This document shows, piece after piece, positions 31,854 to 42,840 of a DNA stretch of 64,000 bases (positions are counted from its first letter, which is position 1; the number at the start of each line of letters is the position of its first letter). The notes beneath the pieces were generated by a model. The model ran no database searches. It saw nothing but the letters and a program-made list of their open reading frames with translations, and was not told the origin of the DNA. A program made the translations under genes and the position numbers. This stretch comes from Hermetia illucens (taxonomy: Eukaryota; Arthropoda; Insecta; Diptera; Stratiomyidae). Where the stretch lies: positions 65,779,559 to 65,843,558 of the forward strand of contig NC_051851.1 in the NCBI RefSeq assembly GCF_905115235.1, read 5' to 3'.

Positions 31854-32468
31854 CTACATTTGATTCATCGACCTACTCGGTGAAGCGGGCAGGGAAGTTG
31901 AAACAGAGAGTTCCGAAGGCGAATCCGCATTCGATTCACTCGATGCTGTTAACCCAGATATCTCCTTCCGCTCTTTGGAGAACCTAAACCGGGTAATATG
32001 ACGAAAAGAATGCGTACCTGATACAAGCTTCGCTGATGCCCCGTCTTGTTGACAATCTTGTCGATGAGAAGACCTTGTCTCTACTCCTTGTGACGAGGAC
32101 AATGATTTTTGAGTTCCACCTTCAGTTGATACACTAAATAAAGACGTTTGATCGGTTTTATCCTGGCTCGAAGCTGATGACTGTCCCTCAACTCTCGCTA
32201 TGGCAGAGTTGAAACAAGCTCTTAGATCAAGTGGGGGTGGTTTTATGTCTGATGAATCATCTCCATCTGATGAATCTTCAGCTAGAACTGTAGCAGCATA
32301 CATTTTGGACCCAAGTAGAGACTTGCTGCGAGGTGGCATTTCGGTTAGTTCTATTTCTGGAAGGGAGTCTATTGACATCGAGCGCGAACGACATGAAGCC
32401 AGACAGCAAATTTCATCTCTCAATCGCTGCCACCAACTTCTCCGCCTAACATTTTCCCGGGTTCCCAT
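31854..32468 (-). CDS. Gene B: short member of the same unrecognised family (204 aa)
   Basis: The start chosen is the ATG at 32,468, because an AG 3' splice-like site lies 17 nt upstream (at 32,486-32,487) in the same context as genes A, C and D. A longer frame would start at 32,495 inside the presumed intron. The protein begins MGTRENVRRRSWWQRLRDEI, with the Trp-Trp/basic block and a Cys pair, then SRSMSIDSL, and is Ser-rich to the end (SLPASPSRSMNQM). A short LDLRACFNSAIARVEGQSSAS segment aligns with the DL..AI.QAIM.KSAS helix of C and D. It lacks the NLYGEGPSGL block and the acidic tail. It may be a reduced paralogue, or may have a further exon I did not find. Function unknown. Confidence 0.6.
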   Translation of the reverse strand: MGTRENVRRRSWWQRLRDEICCLASCRSRSMSIDSLPEIELTEMPPRSKSLLGSKMYAATVLAEDSSDGDDSSDIKPPPLDLRACFNSAIARVEGQSSASSQDKTDQTSLFSVSTEGGTQKSLSSSQGVETRSSHRQDCQQDGASAKLVSGTHSFRHITRFRFSKERKEISGLTASSESNADSPSELSVSTSLPASPSRSMNQM

Positions 32469-32489
32469 TACGCACGTATAAATTTCTAT

Positions 32490-33112
32490 CAACATAAAAG
32501 AAGATATTAAACAAAAATGAACATATAAATCCTTAAAAAGGCTATCTGCCTGGAATGCGGGACACTTTTAAAACTCACAAGATAGGTTGACCCCGAACTT
32601 CTAGAAAGCTGAACCCGGCTTAGAGTAATATTCTTTTATGGGAGGAAATCAGTCTTGCTGAGCGAATGAATACATGTATATATATTGAAATAAATGCCTC
32701 AATAGGTAACAAATATAATTATTCACTTTCTGCCACAAACGCTTTGAAATTCGACAAAGAACTGGTGGTCGCCCAACTACTAGAAGCTGCTAACGGTTCT
32801 CGGGCGATAAAAAATAAGAGAATTTCGAAGGGGGAATTTATAGCAACTTTAAATCTCAGTTGAAATGCGTTTTCCCATGCATGGTAACGATAGTGCAAAA
32901 TGACTAAAGTTATATCTCCGTCAACTACTCTTCACCAGTTGCATCTAGAAAATTGGATAGTAGTAAACTTCAAACATAGAATTTCCTTGGCCTTATTTTA
33001 TGAAGTTTTGCTAATACGGGTTGCTGGTGTTGTATCTAAAACTGCTTCAGCGATCCACGTAATAATAAAATTTAAAAAAATTGGAAGTTTAAAGAACCCA
33101 TTCTGTTAGATT
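32490..33112 (-). promoter_or_regulatory. Upstream region of gene B
   Basis: This is unassigned apart from the presumed 5' UTR intron and promoter. A short stretch at 32,785-32,805 (ctgctaacggttctcggg) resembles the 'ccttaacggttctaggc' block upstream of gene D (60,725-60,745). No other gene was seen. Confidence 0.3.
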
Positions 33113-33295
33113 AGAAACGAGTCGGAAACCCGAAGCTCGGTACTTCAGGAATAAAAGGTTTTGTGTATTTCTTGTGGAAGAATATTTCAGTGCACAGCGC
33201 GCATAGGTCGATTTGCCCGATTTAGGCGGTCAAAATTATTTTTTTAGTGTATTCTGACTTTCAGTCATATATTTATATGGAATTTATTGCTCCTT
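33113..33295 (-). repeat. Dispersed repeat R, terminal fragment
   Basis: 'acgagtcggaaacccgaagctcggtacttcaggaataaaaggttttgtg' matches the inverted end of repeat R (compare 31,060-31,110 read on the other strand). Confidence 0.6.
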
Positions 33296-33355
33296 GCGAA
33301 ATTACTATGTATTTCCAGCCAAAAAATTAACATGTAGAAATAAACGCTAATAATA

Positions 33356-33740
33356 AAGTGATAACAAGTCTTGCGGTAATGGAGACGAAGATGCTACGTT
33401 GGACTAAAGGTGTCACACGTTTAGATCACATCCGAAATGAGGATATTCGCGATCGTTATGGGGTTGCACCGATCGTGGAAAAGTTGCGAGGCGTCTTCGA
33501 TGGTATGGTCACTCAATTCGTGCCAACGAGAATTCACTTGCCAAGATTGGCCTGAACATCGAAGTCGATGGTAAACGACCAAAAGGCAGACCTTAACAAC
33601 GGTGGCTAGATCGGGATTTGAAAGCCTCGAAATTGCACCCAGATAAGGCATTCGATAGAGCCAAATGGCGAAACCGATCACGATGAGCCGACCCCGCTTG
33701 TGAACGGGACAAAGGCTGGAGAAAAAGAAGAAGAATAAAG
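33356..33740 (+). mobile_element. RTE-2 LINE, 3' end fragment
   Basis: The frames encode LAVMETKMLRWTKGVTRLDHI, RNEDIRDRYGVAPIVEKLR and a segment ending in the RTE-2 tail 'cttgtgaacgggacaaaggctggagaaaaagaagaag'. It is a 5'-truncated copy with frameshifts. Confidence 0.8.
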
Positions 33741-34990
33741 TGATAACAAAGGAACCTTATTATTTCGGTTTTTGGGCCAGCTGGTAGTAACTTTTTGATT
33801 GTTCAATCGCAAAATGATCTTGATTTGGTCCTTTTCTTTGTTCCATTTATGTTTGAGGAACTTCATCACAATGTATCATCCTGACACAGGAAAACTGCTC
33901 GTGGAATTTTCGCGAAAGTTCTTATTTTTAGCCTCTGCTGCCTTTTCCGACAATTGCCCTAACTCCGCTATCACGATGACGTATTCATCGAATTTCTGGA
34001 CGTCAATTCTGTGATGATTTGAGATGGTTTCCAGGATAAAATTTAATATCTATAATATGTACATATATTAAATTGGAATATATTTTTGTTGTCTGTAGCT
34101 AATTGTGGATTTTCAAGGAATCTTTCTTTAGTGTTAACATTACGTAACTAATTACGTCGTTGGAAATGTCAGTAGTTTCTATGACCAAAATCGTATTGGT
34201 CTGCAATATCTCGCTTTAGAGGCTTGTAGGAGTTTTGCCAAATTACTTTTTTGCCAACTTTGCCACGAAGTATAGTAGTAAGGAATGATAAGAATATAAT
34301 TTCATTAGAGGTAACGTTATCGTAAAATCTTGGTTTATATTTAGCTTGGCTCATCCCATTCCTGAGATTTCTGGCAAAGCACTTTGTGACCTTCATACAA
34401 TTTTTCGGAAGATTTAAAGATTTTAAAAGATTTATTGGAATTTTTATGTAAATCAATTTTGTCGCTTTGTTAAATCTGCTTTGGCAAACATTGTTAGGAC
34501 TTACATCGGTATAAGTTGGATGCATTTGGTGGATGCTTTTCTGTATTTCTCTGGACGACTTGGAGATTTACTGATTTCTGTTAAAGCTTTTAAACATATT
34601 TTTTCTAGGCCCATAAGCATAAGAAACATTCCTTTTTTCCAAACTGCAATGGTTTTAAGAAATCTGGGGTATCACAATAACAACAACAAGTAGTTTCCCA
34701 GGTGAATGTGAAAATTAAATAAAATTTCATTACAAAAGGGCCCATTCTTGACGTTCTATGCATAGTATTAGAAATGTTAAACTTTATTCAAGTATAGCAG
34801 GAAATCTAGATTCTTCCCTAAATTATTACAATCCATCCCAATCACTTTAAAATATCAAGTAGACAACTCAAAATTTCACTTTGTTTTAATGTTTAATGTA
34901 AGAAGGTCGACCACTTTTCATATTTGACTTTTGACCGGCTAAATCCTGCAAGCCAAACTATATGCAGCGGTTTCATTTTTACATTGCTAG
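33741..34990. other. Unassigned DNA with one unrecognised frame
   Basis: A 118-codon minus-strand frame at 34,169-34,525 (Lys/Asn-rich, ending KRDIADQYDFGHRNY) has no recognised domain and no convincing splice context. A second minus frame at 33,678-33,869 is similar in composition. Both may be chance or transposon remnants. Confidence 0.3.
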
Positions 34991-35595
34991 AAATGTAATT
35001 GCTTCATGTTGATATTCAAAGTTTTGGGTTGCTGTAAAACTATACGAAAAAGACAAATCTGACCCACTATAACTTTTTTAGTAATACTGCACCAAAATTA
35101 TTGATTTCTTATGTCTATGATGATCATTTATTATGACTTATATTACTCCTCTTTATGACGTTAGGATGAACTTAAGGAGGCCACTAGTCAATTTCCCAAA
35201 AACATAGCAGGCAGAACAGACATGTAGGGTATTACTGGGCTTGGGCACCATATAGTGGCAGCTTATTTTTTTTTAAATTGTTCAGCTGGGTAGCCTCTCA
35301 GAAAGATTTCGTGAAAGAAATGATGACTTTCCAGTTCCCACACACCACCCTTCAAAGTAAATGTCAGAACTGATGCGGCTTCGGTAAGTACCAATTGAAA
35401 CCTATCATCCGACATGAAACACACATATTCGGCGAAAAAGAATGATATCCCTTCCGCATATACGGGACCCGTTCCTTAAATTCAATGTAGAATTTCGTGT
35501 CAATCGGTACAAGCATTTCTGAGAAAAGTGTGTATGACCAAAGTGAGTCATTTGTTTATTTGCCGCTAAGGCCAAGATAATTTGACTATTTCCCG
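34991..35595 (-). repeat. Dispersed repeat R, inverted copy
   Basis: Read on the minus strand, this carries the order of repeat R. On plus, 'ttaggatgaacttaagg', 'gggcaccatatagtggcagct' and 'gaaatgatgactttcca' are the complements of landmarks in copies 1 and 2. Confidence 0.6.
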
Positions 35596-35710
35596 ACAAC
35601 TTATTGTAAAATTAGATTTTTGTTTCTTACCATTTCTCTTCTCTGTCTGTAAAACGGCTCAAAATCCCCCTATTTCTTAAAAATAAAAACGATTTTAAAA
35701 TGAAAAACCA

Positions 35711-36478
35711 ACAAGTCGGGAAACCAGAAGCTTAACGCATCAGATATAAAAGGTTTTGTGTTTCTCTATGTGAGGAGCATAACGCAGTTCTCTATTGGCT
35801 GATAGCATTAACTGGAGATATTTAAATCGCTCAGTTCTGCCAAATAACCTGCCCAGAACTGAGCAATTTAAATATCTCGGGTCAATTCTATCAGCCAATG
35901 GAGAATTACGTAATGAAATTGCTTCACGCATTAACGCAGTCTCGATGAAGTGGCAACTCATAACTGGTGTTCTTTGTGATCGACGTAATCAGCGAACGTG
36001 TCAAATTTAAAATTTGCCGCAATGCCGTTGATCTGCCGCTCTCTATAGTTCTGAGTGTTGGCCGACTATAAAAGACAATGAACAGCGTCTTGCGGTAATG
36101 GGAACGAAGATATGGCATTAGACTAGTGGTGTGACACATTTTGATCACATCCAAAATGAGGATATCCGCGATCGATATGGGGTTGCACCCATCTGTGGAA
36201 AAACTACGAGTGAGGCGTTTTCGATGGTGTAGTCACGTAATTCGCACTGACGAGGATTCACTTACCAATATTGGACTGACATCGAAGTCAATGGTAAGCG
36301 ACGAAAGGGCCGGCCGCAACAACGGCGGCTTGATCGGGATTTGAAAGCCGACGCTGACATTTAACGCCTCGCGATTACATTCTGATCAGGCGTTTGATAG
36401 AGCTAAATGGCGAACAGATCACGATGAGCCTACCCCGCTTGTGAACGGGACCAAGGCTGAAGAAAAAGAAGAAGATGT
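35711..36478 (+). mobile_element. RTE-2 LINE 3' fragment with an inverted 5' segment, preceded by a repeat R end
   Basis: A repeat R terminus (35,711-35,785) leads into RTE-2. The segment RTEQFKYLGSILSANGELRNEI ... SMKWQLITGVLCDRR (from 35,850) continues to ECW-type and YGVAPI-type segments and the tail 'gcttgtgaacgggaccaaggctgaagaaaaagaagaag'. The first 50 bp of the element is also present just upstream in opposite orientation (35,791-35,838 versus 35,856-35,905), making a foldback. This kind of 5' inversion is known for LINE insertions (twin priming). Confidence 0.75.
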
Positions 36479-36649
36479 GATGGGCGACGAGTCACGACAG
36501 CTCCGTGTCACATAGTTAAAAATTCCATTGCCCTAAATTTTTTTAGAAAACGATTTAAATAAATAATTTGATGGAAAGGCCTGTATTGATAATAGTCAAC
36601 CTCATACACTTCATACTCTGAGTTTAATATTATAAGCAAATGCGAAGAA

Positions 36650-37322
36650 TTTTACCTACATCAGATACAAACAGGTAAAGGTTGTGCGTATTTCTTAGTA
36701 CGTAGCACGTAATATATCCATATATTATGTGAGAGTATCCACTTTCGGGTGATATTGATATTCATAGTCCTGAATTTTTGAAAAAAGCAATCACTTTGAC
36801 GTATTATAACTTTGTTAGTAACAGTGCGGTTTCCATCAAACTCGGTAAGATCATGCTCTACATTATAGCCTACGTCACTGCTAGGATGAACTTAAGGAAG
36901 GGGGGGGGGGGGGTGCAACTATTTACTAAACATTATAGTAATATACTATTATTTACTTTATTTGAACAGATATCGATATGGACGGTATTTCGAAGACCAG
37001 GCACCATATAGCAACAGGCTCCTTAAAAAAATGATCACTTTCAACCCCGCGTACTCCCCACCTTTCTAAGAAATGTCAATACTAAGACCAGCTTCGAAAA
37101 GTACTAACTGAGACCTTTAATTTGATACCCTACGAGACTATATTCCGTGAACATTTTTTTAAATTCCTCCTTTGAAGGTATGGGGAGCCTCCTTTAAACT
37201 CCACCTAAATTTAAGTCACTCACTGTATGCGTGGGATTTCATAGTGCCCATCTATCCACCAAATTTCCTTCGGATCGGTTTGGAGTAAAGTGCGTGTGAC
37301 AGACAGACAGCCAGACAGCCTT
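36650..37322 (-). repeat. Dispersed repeat R, inverted copy with a 14-nt G run
   Basis: The inverted order of repeat R is visible from 'cctacatcagatacaaacaggtaaagg' to the 'agtgcgtgtgacagacagacagccagacag' end at about 37,285-37,320. A run of about 14 G lies at 36,900-36,913. Confidence 0.65.
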
Positions 37323-37329
37323 GATACTC

Positions 37330-38165
37330 TGTCCATTAATGCAAATAGAAAGAGAGAGTGCCTGGGTTTTGTTGGCGTTTATTTTCAGTCCGGCTCTACT
37401 TGCCTCTTCCCCAAATTCAACTCATTTGGCTATCACCCGGTGAGAGGGCGAAGGGATGTCATCAGAGTAGCAAAGGTGTTAGAGGAAAGATGTCATGGTC
37501 CATTGAACTCCTCCATGTTCAGAAAAACAAGAGGAAATAGCTCGTTGTCAAGAAGCGACCTTGACGGATTCTGCTTTGGACCTCAAAGCACATGACATTT
37601 TGCACTACCGTAAATCACTTTGATAATAATAGTAATTGAAATAATAAAACTAATAATAGTAGTTTCTCTGGAATACAGCTCCTATGTAGCGCACTCCTTA
37701 TTTACTCTGCCGAAAGTCTTCTCGGAATCGATGGGGAGGAAATGAAGCGGAGAAACTCCACGCATTGTTCTAAAATGATCCGCAGGATACGGTCAATGCA
37801 GGCGGGTCCGGAGCGGAAACTACCCTCTCTGCGCACTCTGTCGATTAAACTGTCAATATGTTCCTTAATGCGCTCCAAAACGTTCTGCAAGAAATGGAAA
37901 TTCACCAAATGTTATACCGTTAAAGACCGTGGTGAAATATTCTCTCCAAATTCTTCCCTGTTGTGTATACGATAGCGAACTTATAATTATTTGCGGTAGC
38001 TTCTGCTTCCCTAAATAGTACAACAATGAATCCTCTTTTGCTACGGTATATTCTACGCTTCACTTCCCGAGATTTTCCGTCGTACGGGAGCTCAAACACA
38101 TCACGGTCGTCCCCCCTCGTAGCTTCATTAAGAGCCCTTATTTCCTTATGCTAGTTTTCCCACTG
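37330..38165 (-). mobile_element. LINE-3 copy, RT region (antisense)
   Basis: On the minus strand, frames give LERIKEHIDSLIDRVRREGSFRSGPACIDRI..LRIILEQCVEF (RT start, compare the LINE-3 region at 52,030-52,145) and, further downstream, WVEFGEEASRAGLKINANKT (the region after the YADD motif; compare EQASRVGLKINANKT at 52,515-52,560). The part upstream of 37,990 (LNEATRGDDRDVFELPYDGKS) looks like the linker before the RT. The motif-bearing middle is deleted. Confidence 0.65.
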
Positions 38166-38181
38166 TCGAGCCTCCTTTCAG

Positions 38182-41100
38182 TTAACTATCGACGATAGCA
38201 GCGAGAAAGGCGGGAATACCAACCTTCGCTAGCGATTTGCGTATTAGATTCCAATTGCCCGAATTGAATGCATTTTTCACATCCAGGGTTACTACCACGC
38301 AATATTTGCTGTTACTACCCTTTCCGTGAATTGCATCTTCGGCCAAGCCAGTAACCAATTTGATAGCATCAATGGTTGATCTGGCTTTACGATCTGAAAG
38401 GCCGTCTTGGCTCTCAACAACCGGGAGTAATCTATTATAGATTACCCGTTCTAACATTTTCCCCACCGTGTCCAAAAGACATATGGGTCGGTATGAGGAT
38501 GGTTCACCTGGAGGTTTACGTGGCTTAGGCAGAAGTGCCAACTTGAATCGTCCCATCACGATTCTGTAGTCACCCCCCACGGGTTTATGTCCGCTTTTGA
38601 GCAGAGCTACTTAAAGCATTCTCTCTTGCTTCGCTGGATGGCGAGTTTGAGGTTTTTGCGGGTTGCCTTATAGGCGCACTCTTTTTGCCCCTGATTGACC
38701 CTACCTACCGTCCTCCGAGCTGATCTCCTGGCTCGGTGGCAGGCTGATCGAAGACCGGTTAGTTCATCTTTGCACCAGTAGTTTGGTCTTCTACGGGGGA
38801 ATGAACACCTTCTAGGCATGGACGCGTCACATGCGTTGGCGATGCATTGAGCCAGATGGACGGCTCTTTCCGTAGAGGCGCCTTCTTTATCAGGTTGATC
38901 TAACCACACCTCTATGAAGGTCTGCTCATCCAAAGATTTTGCAGACCAGCCTGAAATCTTTTTCGGTTTCGGGCAGGATAGTTCTTTGCCACGTGCCAGC
39001 GCAGGGCTTACAAAGGTCAGATCTACAACCGAGCCTGACCCGCTTTCTGAAAGATGTTAACTGCACTTTTGTTAGCCAAAACTATGTCCATCTGGACAAA
39101 AGCTTCTAATTAACTGCGCCCCCAGCCATTTGCTTCTTTGCTACCCCACTCAAGAGCCTAAGCCCCTCGCGTCGAGAACAAAATTATCAAGCATTTGCTC
39201 TAATTCAGACAGTGTCAAACTTGGTGGAGCGTAGCAGCTGTATACATATACACCACTTATTTTTGCCCACACAAAGCCACTGGCTGTCTGACTTGCAGTA
39301 CATTGTATGGCCTGTCGACCGCAAGCCCATATCGCCGCTCCACCAGTCGAATCAATGACCCATATGCCACCGTGTCTATACGGTTCACTTATGATGGCGA
39401 TTTCCATCTCAGATGCGAAAGTGGTCTGCTCAAGTAAATCCTAGGCGACCCTGCAATGATTGAGGTTTATTTGAATAAACCTCATTTTCTTATTGCAGTG
39501 AGCGCTTTCCTAAATTCCGGACATTTACCACTTCCGGCAATATGCTGATTATCCTGTCCCTCTTTCACCTCGCACAATAGGCATTTGGGGTCCCTATTGC
39601 ACTGCCTAGCACTATGGCCCTTCTCGTTACACCTTCTGCATTGATCAGATCGATCAATACTGCTGGTGCATACCTTCGCAAAGTGCCCAAACATGAGGCA
39701 TTTAAAGCACCTCCTTAGTGGAGTCTGTTCTCTTAGACGGCAGGCACCCCATCCAAACCAAACTTTTCCGGCCGCCAATGGACTTCTGCCCTGCCTCCGC
39801 TGGTACTCGTATTGTGACCGTTTGAGTACCGCCATAGGCTTTTCGTAAACTTACAACAGACTCCTCGGCAAGTTCTTCCAACTTGAATTGCTTCTTCAAA
39901 GCAGTACAGATTTCTCCTTTCGATGTCTCTTAATCGAGATCCTTACATTGTATATAGATGTTTTTGGGCACGCACTGCGACATTCTCCCCAAGTGAGTTT
40001 TTCACTTGAGTGCGAAAGTCATCAGTTTTGTCCACGCTGGATCTTTTCAGCTCGAACATGAGATCCTCTTTCTGGGGTTCTTCGGCTTCGGTTCACATTT
40101 CCGCTCATATCTTTTAAGTCGGGATCTGCTTTGACCTTTCTGAATATCTCCGCGTAGGACAGATTGCCCTTATTGGAAATAACAATCGCATCTGGTTCGC
40201 ACTTTTGCTTTTCCTTTTGTTTTTTTGCTGGTAACCTTTGTCCATCGATCGTTTCCGTTCGTCTTGGGCTTCACAACGCTGGTCGACTTTTCTATATTCG
40301 CTGTACGCTTTCCTCCTTCACGGCTATTAGCGCTAGTGTTCAGAGGTTCCTGTCCCCATTTTTTCTCTTAGGCGCCTGCTGATTATTAAAAGAATCCCCC
40401 TCTTTTCCACGTACGCGTTTATTGCGCCGTGTTTCGATGGTAGTACGGTTAGGTGTCACTTGGGTCGTTTGTGACACTGTTGGTGCAGCGGGGTTCGGCG
40501 TATCCTCAGTGTTCTTTTCCACCATCTGCGATCTGTTATAGAGGACTCTAATAGTCCTCACCATATTCTTTATGAATTGGTGCACGTTGTGCTTGTCCTT
40601 GATGAACTCGGACAACTCAACTATTTTTGCTCCAAACTGGATAAAGGGCAATTCGTTCGGATCGGGACTCTGCTCCCTATAAGTCCCGGCAGGATTACTC
40701 CTTTTATACGCTGCTTCACTATTGGCGTTTATTGATCTTGCCTGTACTTTATCCTTCATCGTCTTTAGCATTAGTGGAGATCTCAAAGTTGATGAGCTTC
40801 TTTTGAATGGATCCCTTTCTTGTTGCTGAAGCACCTCCTGCTGTCGCGCATCTTTAACATTGGCGGTGGGTGTTATCACGGTTTTTGTCGTCCAACGATC
40901 TGCCTTCAGTTCATCTACTGGTGTTCACGGTAAGGTCGTACTTCGCTTGAACACCTTCTCCAGATCCAAATCACTTGTAACATTATATGCCAAGGTGGCC
41001 AAGTTGTCCACCACTGAGGCACTGCGGTCGAGGGATATCGACGACCGGAAGCCCGTTTGCTCACTCCCAAAAGCCGCCGATATTGGGGTTTCGAGCCCCT

Positions 41101-41235
41101 GCACCGTAAGTATCCTCCTTCTCTCGTCTTCCATGGTAGTTTTATGTTCGGGGTATCCTTCCCATAGCCATTTTGGTCCGCGCACCAGAGATGAGCAAAC
41201 ACTAGCCTATGCACAGTCAGAAACGATATCAATAG
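38182..41235 (-). mobile_element. R1-like LINE, 5' two-thirds (ORF1 and start of ORF2)
   Basis: ORF1 runs from about 41,230 down to 39,482 in pieces. It ends with three zinc knuckles, CFKCLMFGHFAKVC, CRRCNEKGHSARQC and CLLCEVKEG...HIAGSGKC, as in R1-clade Gag-like proteins that bind the element RNA. ORF2 then shows an AP-endonuclease segment (39,407-39,150: ISEPYRHGGIWVIDSTGGAA, WAKISGVYVYSCYAPPSLTL), a linker (ANACDASMPRRCSFPRRRPNYW) and the RT start (LALLPKPRKPPGEPSSYRPI, then VVTLDVKNAFNSGNW, motif A). The copy stops at 38,182 before the catalytic YADD region. Losing the 3' end, unlike the usual 5' truncation, points to a later deletion or junction with the LINE-3 piece. Confidence 0.8.
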
Positions 41236-41284
41236 GTACGCCCCAATCCGCCAGCTGGGGTCGCGCCTGATGGGAGATCCGGCC

Positions 41285-41800
41285 ACTCCTCACAGGTCTG
41301 TCTGTCTGTCTGTCACACGAACTTTTCTCAGAAACGGCTATACCGATTGACACGATTTGGTGAGAAGGATGGGAACTATGGACGCTTAGACATGCAGTGA
41401 GTGATATCCTTCTACGTTGAGATTTAGGGGGAGTCCCCATACATGCAAAAAGGGGGTGTAAAAATTTCTTTCACCGAATATAATCATGTGGGGTATTAAA
41501 TGCAAGGTCTGGACTAGTACTTTTCGAAGCCGTTAGATTTGAGATTTGCTAAAAAGGTGCCAAGTGGGAGGGGTGGAAAGTGATGATTTCTTTAACAGAC
41601 ACATTCTCAGAAACTACCCAATCGAAAAATCTGAAAAAATTCATGAAGCTGCCTCTTTATGGTGCCCAAGCCTCAAAATACTCTTCATATCGCTACGTGC
41701 AAATCGGATAGTTCTACACTCAAATATACTCACAGAAGAAGCAAACAAAACCTTACCTGAAGCGCCCAGCTTCCGGTTTCCCGACTTGCATTGGAAACCT
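41285..41800 (+). repeat. Dispersed repeat R, copy 3
   Basis: This starts with CTGTCTGTCTGTCTGTCACACG and ends 'cccagcttccggtttcccgacttg'. It shares all main landmarks of copy 2 but lacks the middle. Confidence 0.75.
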
Positions 41801-42343
41801 CCGTTCATGTATAACATTGTACTGTACCCCAGAATGACCAGCTTGTATCCCTGATATTTTCACAGAGGTTGGAATAAGCTAGCATTCGTGAGTTTCGACA
41901 CCTTCGTCGAAAAGCTTTTGCACATTCCCTAATCAAATCATAAACCGTGAACGGAAACAAACGGTCTTTCTCAAATGATCAGTCCGATTCCGAGGCGTGG
42001 CAGCCACTTCCGAAGCAGGTTGCAAGCCCACAAAGATGTTATCTCTCTAAGGTCGAATGCAACCATATATTTATCTTATGATGGTAAGCATGTATCAATA
42101 GCAATAAAATAAAATCGATCAAAAAATCTTAGACCAGAATTTTATTAAATAAAAGATATATTTTTAGATAAAAAATGTTCGTCAGTAGAAATAAAAACTT
42201 GTCACTAATATGTTGTTTCCCTACAAGAAACAACTGAAACATTTTAAAAGAATTGAATAAGTTTTAAAAAATAAAAAAATGAAGCCAAATTAATGGATCA
42301 GCACACATCTATCTAATAAAAACATATTTATGTCGTAGTTTAG
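41801..42343 (-). other. Unassigned DNA and outer 3' UTR of gene C
   Basis: 41,801-42,120 has no feature I can name. From about 42,120 the sequence matches the DNA beyond gene D (57,240-57,455), for example 'aacttgtcactaatatgttgtttccct' against 'aacttgttactaatatgttgttgccct'. A minus-strand AATAAA lies at about 42,140, some 700 nt past the gene C stop codon, as it does for gene D. Confidence 0.5.
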
Positions 42344-42662
42344 CACGCAAAAGCCATCATTCTAGCGAGTTTAAAATTTCTTTGACTGAAATTGAACTAT
42401 TAAAACTTTTAACATTTAAATAAAAGATATTGTCATATAACGACTTCAGTTTAAAATTCTCCTGGGCGGTATTACATTTGCATAAGAAGAACTGCAAAAT
42501 GAGTGTAGGAATCATAACGAATTCTGGAACTCCGATAGACAACTTTATACCGTACGCGAAATGTTGGCAAGCAAAGTTTCAGATTCAGATGCAAACACAA
42601 ATTGCTGCATTGCATCTTCTCGTGCAAATCTAAACAAGAAATTATAATGATGGCTTTTGCGT
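42344..42662 (-). promoter_or_regulatory. Inverted-repeat-bounded 3' UTR element, gene C copy
   Basis: The bounds are acgcaaaagccatcatt (42,345-42,361) and its exact inverse complement aatgatggcttttgcgt (42,646-42,662). The element sits 179 nt past the stop codon. The interior has 'catttgcataa' (42,475-42,485) and 'ttggcaagcaaagtttcagattcagatgcaaa' (42,565-42,597), shared with the gene D copy. In the transcript the bounds would pair to close a ~285-nt loop. No continuous reading frame is shared between copies. Confidence 0.65.
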
Positions 42663-42840
42663 AGGCTACGACATATGTGTATATGCCGAAAGCATATAAT
42701 TGATGATCGATGGACAATTGTTCGGAACAGAATGAATACGTTGCAACATTCAGCGAAGCTGTTCCAAGTTTCTGAAAATTTATCTAAATTATTTGTAGAA
42801 ATATATATACTTTCTCAGGTGAATTTTCATTCAAGTGCAT

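Noticed and set aside
34169-34525. 118-codon Lys/Asn-rich frame as a gene
   Set aside because: No motif, no splice or promoter context and AT-driven composition. Mentioned only as an unassigned frame.
42344-42720. 81-codon frame across the gene C 3' element as a small gene
   Set aside because: The aligned region after gene D has stops and indels in every frame, so the conservation is not at protein level.
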